From NCBI GenBank assembly GCA_030673265.1, contig DAOVJK010000003.1:1-27647 (forward strand): DNA of 27,647 bases, in the 5' to 3' direction. Positions within the stretch are counted from its first letter, which is position 1, and every line of letters starts with the position of its first letter. The notes below the pieces were generated by a model, which worked only from the letters and a program-made list of their open reading frames with translations, was not told the origin of the DNA and ran no database searches. The position numbers and the translations under genes are program-made. Origin of the DNA: Pseudomonadota bacterium (GTDB lineage Bacteria; Desulfobacterota; Desulfobulbia; Desulfobulbales; JAGXFP01). Of the stretch, positions 24,287-27,647 are shown piece after piece.

Positions 24287-24829
24287 ATGCCGAGACTCTT
24301 TGTTGCCATCGACCTGCCGCCTGCCCACCGGGACCGGATCCAGTCCATCTGCACCGGTCTAGCCGGGGCCCGCTGGACTCCGGCTGAGCAGATTCACCTG
24401 ACTCTGCGCTTCATTGGCGAGGTTGACAACAGCCTTTTTCGACAAATAACCGCTGCTCTTGCGGAAATCAGCAGCGAACCCCTAACCTTGCAAATCAATG
24501 GGCTTGGCTATTTCCCAGCCCGGCGCCCCCCGAGAGTCCTCTGGGTTGGCCTGGAAAATAACGCCGGGTTGCTGCAACTCAGAAACCGGATCGAAACAGC
24601 ACTGGTCCGGATAGGCCTGGAGCCGGAAGGACGAAAATTCGCCCCTCACATAACTATTGGCCGATTCAAAAAACCCTCACTACACCGGGTTATGGATTTT
24701 ATGGCCACAAACAAGCTTTTCAAACTTCCCCCCTTCCCGGTTAAAGAATTTCACCTATACACCAGCAAGCTGACCTCCACAGGCGCCATCCATCAGCTGG
24801 AGGCATCATATCCTCTCAAGACTCTGTAA
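24287..24829 (+). CDS. thpR: RNA 2',3'-cyclic phosphodiesterase (2H family)
   Basis: This 180-aa protein of the 2H phosphoesterase (LigT/ThpR) family opens 2',3'-cyclic phosphates on RNA ends and can ligate some tRNA halves in vitro. Both catalytic HxTx motifs are present: HLTL (37-40) and HITI (121-124). The N-terminus MPRLFVAIDLP and the YFPARRPPRVLWVGLE stretch are typical. Length is normal. The ATG is the only sensible start, but no clear ribosome binding site precedes it. It is divergent from the aro operon and converges on ispDF. Confidence 0.93.
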   Translation: MPRLFVAIDLPPAHRDRIQSICTGLAGARWTPAEQIHLTLRFIGEVDNSLFRQITAALAEISSEPLTLQINGLGYFPARRPPRVLWVGLENNAGLLQLRNRIETALVRIGLEPEGRKFAPHITIGRFKKPSLHRVMDFMATNKLFKLPPFPVKEFHLYTSKLTSTGAIHQLEASYPLKTL

Positions 24830-24907
24830 AAAAAGGGGCCATCAGCAAACCAATAGTCACAAATACCGACTTGCAAAGAAGAGTTTAACCAGAGCATCCA
24901 GTCAAAA

Positions 24908-24945
24908 AAACAAAGAAAAGCGCATAGCAGCCGGAAGAAGGCTGC
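24908..24945 (-). terminator. Weak terminator-like hairpin 3' of ispDF
   Basis: A 6-bp GC-rich stem (24927-24932 with 24940-24945, 7-base loop) lies 31 bases past the ispDF stop on the minus strand. It is followed after some bases by a T-rich stretch that ends in seven T. The T-run is not immediately adjacent, so strength is doubtful. Confidence 0.35.
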
Positions 24946-24975
24946 CGGTTTGAGAGGACTACGGAAAGCTGTCAA

Positions 24976-26160
24976 TCAGTCGATCTTGCTCAGCGAAACA
25001 ACGGCATGGGCGGCAATCCCTTCGCCGCGCCCGGTAAAGCCCATGTGCTCGGTGGTCGTGGCCTTCAGGTTGAGACAGGCCGGAGCCACGCCCAGGGTCT
25101 GACTGATATTAGCAAGCATCTCCGAAAAATAGGGCGCCAGTTTGGGCTGCTGGGCAATCACGGTAACATCGGCATTGGCCAGCCCAAAACCCTGCCTGGC
25201 AATTTTATCAACCACCTGACCCAACAGGACCAGGCTTGAGATCCCTTTATAGGCGGGGTCAGTATCGGGAAAATGGCGACCGATATCGCCCATCCCGGCC
25301 GCGCCCAGCATCGCATCGGCAAGGGCATGCAGCAGAACATCGGCATCGGAATGGCCCAACAAGCCCTGCTCGCAAGGGATGGTTACCCCCCCCAACACCA
25401 ACGGCCGGCCAGCTACCAGCCGATGCGCATCATAACCGTGTCCCACCCTTAAAGTTGTCACCGAACCATCTCCCTCACGATTGCGACCAAGTAAAGCGGC
25501 AGCCAAAGCCAGATCATCCACCCTCGTCACTTTGAGGTTAATTGCCGAACCCATTACCACGCTGACCTCGGCGCCAATGTGTTCGAGAAGAGAGGCCTCG
25601 TCGGTCCCCTCGAAACCATCTTGCGCTGCCGCCGCAAAAGCTTCTTTTAACAGCGCCAGCCTGGCAACCTGCGGGGTTTGCGCCTGCCAGAGGCCCTGAC
25701 GATCAACGGTGGCGCCGACCACATCATCGGTCACCGACTTCAGGGTATCCTTGACGGGGATGGCCAACATGGCAGCCCCGGTAGCAGCTGCCCGCAGCAC
25801 ACAGGCATCAACCAGCTCAGGATCAACCAGCGGCCTTACGCCGTCGTGGACAACGACAAGGTCAATCCCCTCCGGCACACTCTGCAGGCCGGCCCAAACC
25901 GACTCCTGCCGGGTCCGCCCACCGCTTACCACCTGATCAACCAGGGTCAGATCAAATTCACGGACCAGAGCCCGGGTCTGCTCGAGGTGCTCGGCAGGCG
26001 CGACTATGATAATGGTTTTTATAAAGGAAGAGCGCTGGAGGGCCCGAACCGTGTGGACCAGAATCGGCAGGTTGGCCAGTTGCAGATATTGTTTGGGGAG
26101 GTCAAGACCCATCCGCAGGCCGGCCCCGCCAGCGGGAATTATGGCTGCGGCTGTAGTCAT
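24976..26160 (-). CDS. ispDF: Bifunctional IspD-IspF of the MEP isoprenoid pathway
   Basis: This 394-aa fusion covers two steps of the methylerythritol phosphate pathway. The N-terminal half (about 1-228) is the CDP-ME-forming cytidylyltransferase IspD, with IIPAGGAGLRMG, LPKQYL, VVVHDGVRPLVD and TDEASLLE. The C-terminal half (about 236-394) is the cyclodiphosphate synthase IspF, with VGHGYDAHRL, GHSDADVLLHALADA, GDIGRHFPDTD and the C-terminal TTTEHMGFTGRGEGIAAHA; the metal-binding Asp and His residues are visible. Such fusions are known in several proteobacterial groups. The ATG start has only a weak ribosome binding site. It lies 91 bases downstream of rnpB on the same strand. Confidence 0.96.
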   Translation of the reverse strand: MTTAAAIIPAGGAGLRMGLDLPKQYLQLANLPILVHTVRALQRSSFIKTIIIVAPAEHLEQTRALVREFDLTLVDQVVSGGRTRQESVWAGLQSVPEGIDLVVVHDGVRPLVDPELVDACVLRAAATGAAMLAIPVKDTLKSVTDDVVGATVDRQGLWQAQTPQVARLALLKEAFAAAAQDGFEGTDEASLLEHIGAEVSVVMGSAINLKVTRVDDLALAAALLGRNREGDGSVTTLRVGHGYDAHRLVAGRPLVLGGVTIPCEQGLLGHSDADVLLHALADAMLGAAGMGDIGRHFPDTDPAYKGISSLVLLGQVVDKIARQGFGLANADVTVIAQQPKLAPYFSEMLANISQTLGVAPACLNLKATTTEHMGFTGRGEGIAAHAVVSLSKID

Positions 26161-26243
26161 ATTATTGCAATAGATCGCCAGGGGCTATAAAGCAAGTTAA
26201 ACTCAAAGCGGTTAAAGTACGGTTAAAGATTGAACACCTTATC

Positions 26244-26628
26244 AAAAAAAAGACTGGAGCGGGCTATAAGCCGAATCCTGTACCCCAAAAGGGGCCATGA
26301 TCATTTATCTGGGATGATGGTCGCCCATCACCTCTTGCAACCTACCCGGGAACTTCGAACGGGCCGCCCTAAGCTGCGCCAGAGACGCAGCATTGTTCCC
26401 CTATTTGGTCTTGCTCCGGGTGGGGTTTGCCATGCCTTCCATGTCACCACGGAAGCGGTGGGCTCTTACCCCACCATTTCACCCTTACCCCGGCAAGCCG
26501 GGGCGGTATATTTTCTGTGGCACTTTCCTCGGGGTCACCCCCAGTTCGCGTTACGAACCACCCTGCCCAACGGAGTTCGGACTTTCCTCTCCGGCCTAAG
26601 CCGGAGCGATCATGCGCCCGCTCCAGTC
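26244..26628 (-). ncRNA. rnpB: RNase P RNA, bacterial class A
   Basis: The minus strand carries all the conserved blocks of a type A RNase P RNA: GAGGAAAGTCCGAACTCC, GTGCCACAGAAA, GGGTGAAA followed by GTGGGGTAAGAGCCCACC, GGCAAACCCC, and ACAGGATTCGGCTTATAG near the 3' end. P1 is a 13-bp helix between 26616-26628 (5' end) and 26252-26264 (3' end), so the mature RNA is about 377 bases (26252-26628). Eight T follow P1 directly (complement of A at 26244-26251), so P1 probably also serves in termination. It cleaves the 5' leaders of tRNA precursors. Open frames on the other strand here are shadows. Confidence 0.96.
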
Positions 26629-26766
26629 AAAACTTGCTGACAAAAGTAAAAATCCCGATCCCCTTGAGTATCGATCTTTTACCAAGCCATCTTTAGCTGT
26701 ACGCTGGCCGTTTTAAATGACCATCAATGCTTAACCAGTTAACCTCACAATCAGCAACGATCAGGC

Positions 26767-27480
26767 CTACTCACTATCCGGAAGATTATACAGCAAACGG
26801 TTACAGGCCGGACAGGCGTGCAACTCCTCTTCCTTGAGTAACTCATTGTAGAGCTGAGGCGGCACATTCATGAAACAGCCATGGCAAACCCCCCGATTAA
26901 CCCCAACCATGGCCAACCCATCCCGCTTGACCCTGATCTGATCGTACTTGCGCAGCAAAGCCGCTTTGACCTTTTTAACCTTGGTTGCCCGTGATTTCTG
27001 GAATTTGGCCATTTGCGCATCAAGTTCAACGGTTTTTTTGTCACTCTCCGCAAGGTCCTCATTATATTGCGCCTCTTCTTCTTCACAGAGCGCAACCTGT
27101 TCGGCCTTTTTCTTCTCAAGAAATTCGGCCTGCTCCAACAGACGAACAAGTTCATCATCCCGTTGACGATTAGCACTCTTGGCATCATCGATTTCCTTGA
27201 GAATGCTCTGATACTCACGATTGGTCTGGACCTTCATCAGCTTGTTCTGCCGATCTTTGATCATGAGCTGGGCATCTTCGACCTCTGCTTCCAACTCGCG
27301 CTGCCTCGCCTCAACGTCCTCAAGTTTAAGCGTATTTTCAGCTATATCCGCCTTATGCTTCTCAATTGACTCTTGTTGACTACCCAACGCCTCACTTCCT
27401 ACCGCAATTTCCCTTTCGACCTTACCAATCTCCAGGTCAACCTCTTGCAGAGCTTTCAGTCTCTTGATTTCTTCTTTCAA
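26767..27480 (-). CDS. Coiled-coil zinc-ribbon protein (COG1579 family)
   Basis: This 237-aa protein has a long antiparallel coiled coil (about 5-185, rich in Glu, Lys, Gln and Leu) and a C-terminal C4 zinc ribbon with C199-x-x-C202 and C223-x-x-C226 (CHGC and CPAC). The family is widespread, and nucleic-acid or ribosome-related roles have been suggested; the exact role here cannot be read from sequence. The start is a TTG at 27480, supported by GAGGGAG about 7 bases upstream; no ATG lies near. It precedes rnpB on the same strand and follows a Nif3-like gene end, the arrangement I recall from other deltaproteobacteria. Confidence 0.92.
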   Translation of the reverse strand: MKEEIKRLKALQEVDLEIGKVEREIAVGSEALGSQQESIEKHKADIAENTLKLEDVEARQRELEAEVEDAQLMIKDRQNKLMKVQTNREYQSILKEIDDAKSANRQRDDELVRLLEQAEFLEKKKAEQVALCEEEEAQYNEDLAESDKKTVELDAQMAKFQKSRATKVKKVKAALLRKYDQIRVKRDGLAMVGVNRGVCHGCFMNVPPQLYNELLKEEELHACPACNRLLYNLPDSE

Positions 27481-27526
27481 TTGCCACTCCCTCAGATATT
27501 CATTTTTGAAAAATAATTACCAAGCT

Positions 27527-27555
27527 AAAAAACCCGTCACCGTTCTCGTGACAGG
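27527..27555 (-). terminator. Intrinsic terminator between the Nif3-like gene and the zinc-ribbon gene
   Basis: An 8-bp stem with one G-T pair (27533-27540 with 27548-27555, 7-base loop) is followed on the minus strand by six T (27527-27532). It begins 2 bases past the stop codon of the upstream partial gene. Confidence 0.75.
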
Positions 27556-27556
27556 A

Positions 27557-27646
27557 TTATTTCCTGAAACAGTATTGAAACGGACTGGCCTGCGTATCCG
27601 TGCCCCGGATATTCACAGCCAGACCTCTGTCGCCACAGCCCCTGGC
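27557..27646 (-). CDS. 3' end of a probable Nif3-family gene (partial)
   Basis: Twenty-nine codons and a TAA stop are visible; the gene continues beyond the window. The peptide (RGLAVNIRGTDTQASPFQYC) resembles the short beta-strand end of Nif3-like dinuclear-metal proteins, which often finishes with a T-D-P-F-type motif. The neighbouring zinc-ribbon/rnpB order also fits. A terminator directly after the stop supports a real gene end. With so little sequence the family name is tentative. Confidence 0.4.
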   Translation of the reverse strand, partial: ARGCGDRGLAVNIRGTDTQASPFQYCFRK

Positions 27647-27647
27647 A

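Noticed and set aside
26230..26640. Plus-strand open frames of up to 136 codons
   Set aside because: They lie antisense to rnpB, whose conserved blocks explain the sequence completely.
1..27647. CRISPR array, prophage or toxin-antitoxin genes
   Set aside because: No regularly spaced repeats, phage structural genes or paired small ORFs with recognisable domains were seen on either strand.

Overview
This window reads as chromosomal DNA from a Gram-negative deltaproteobacterium, most likely a Desulfobacterota member of the Desulfobulbales type. That placement is an inference from protein style and gene content: an IspD-IspF fusion, a type I AroD-AroE-AroA cluster, a Bpt-type aminoacyl-tRNA-protein transferase, FeoAB, and a COG1579 zinc-ribbon protein beside a class A RNase P RNA. 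No 16S rRNA gene is present to settle it. Most of the window is ordinary housekeeping sequence. The less ordinary parts are the left 6 kb and scattered oddities.

Left region (1-6.3 kb), plus strand and gene-poor: the 3' part of an AI-2E/PerM-type permease; a NarL/LuxR-type response regulator whose phospho-acceptor Asp is Asn; an unrecognised 294-aa protein ending inside a 348-bp inverted-repeat element; a Bpt/Ate-type transferase; a stretch of almost 0.9 kb with only a decayed minus-strand fragment; a divergent ChaN-like secreted protein; and, on the minus strand, tRNA-Arg(ACG) with its own promoter and terminator.

Middle region (6.3-14.1 kb): a minus-strand feoA-feoB-mscS unit behind a good sigma70-type promoter; a divergent EHD/dynamin-like GTPase with a C-terminal membrane hairpin; then dnaA, which stands alone without dnaN and without a visible cluster of DnaA boxes. 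A second, truncated copy of the 348-bp element lies 3' of dnaA.

Right region (14.1-27.6 kb): a HemG/HemY-type protoporphyrinogen oxidase divergent from a flavodoxin-fold protein; an M48-TPR membrane protease followed closely by cobO; pgi; a PilZ-domain protein; the tight aroD-aroE-aroA operon of the shikimate pathway; thpR; ispDF of the MEP isoprenoid pathway; rnpB; the zinc-ribbon coiled-coil protein with a TTG start; and, at the edge, the last 29 codons of what looks like a Nif3-family gene with its terminator.

No CRISPR array, prophage, complete insertion sequence or toxin-antitoxin pair was seen. The best candidates for something under-described are the EHD-like protein with a degenerate G4 motif, the pseudo-receiver regulator, the repeat element, and the protoporphyrinogen oxidase/flavodoxin pair. 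I do not see a clearly new multigene system.
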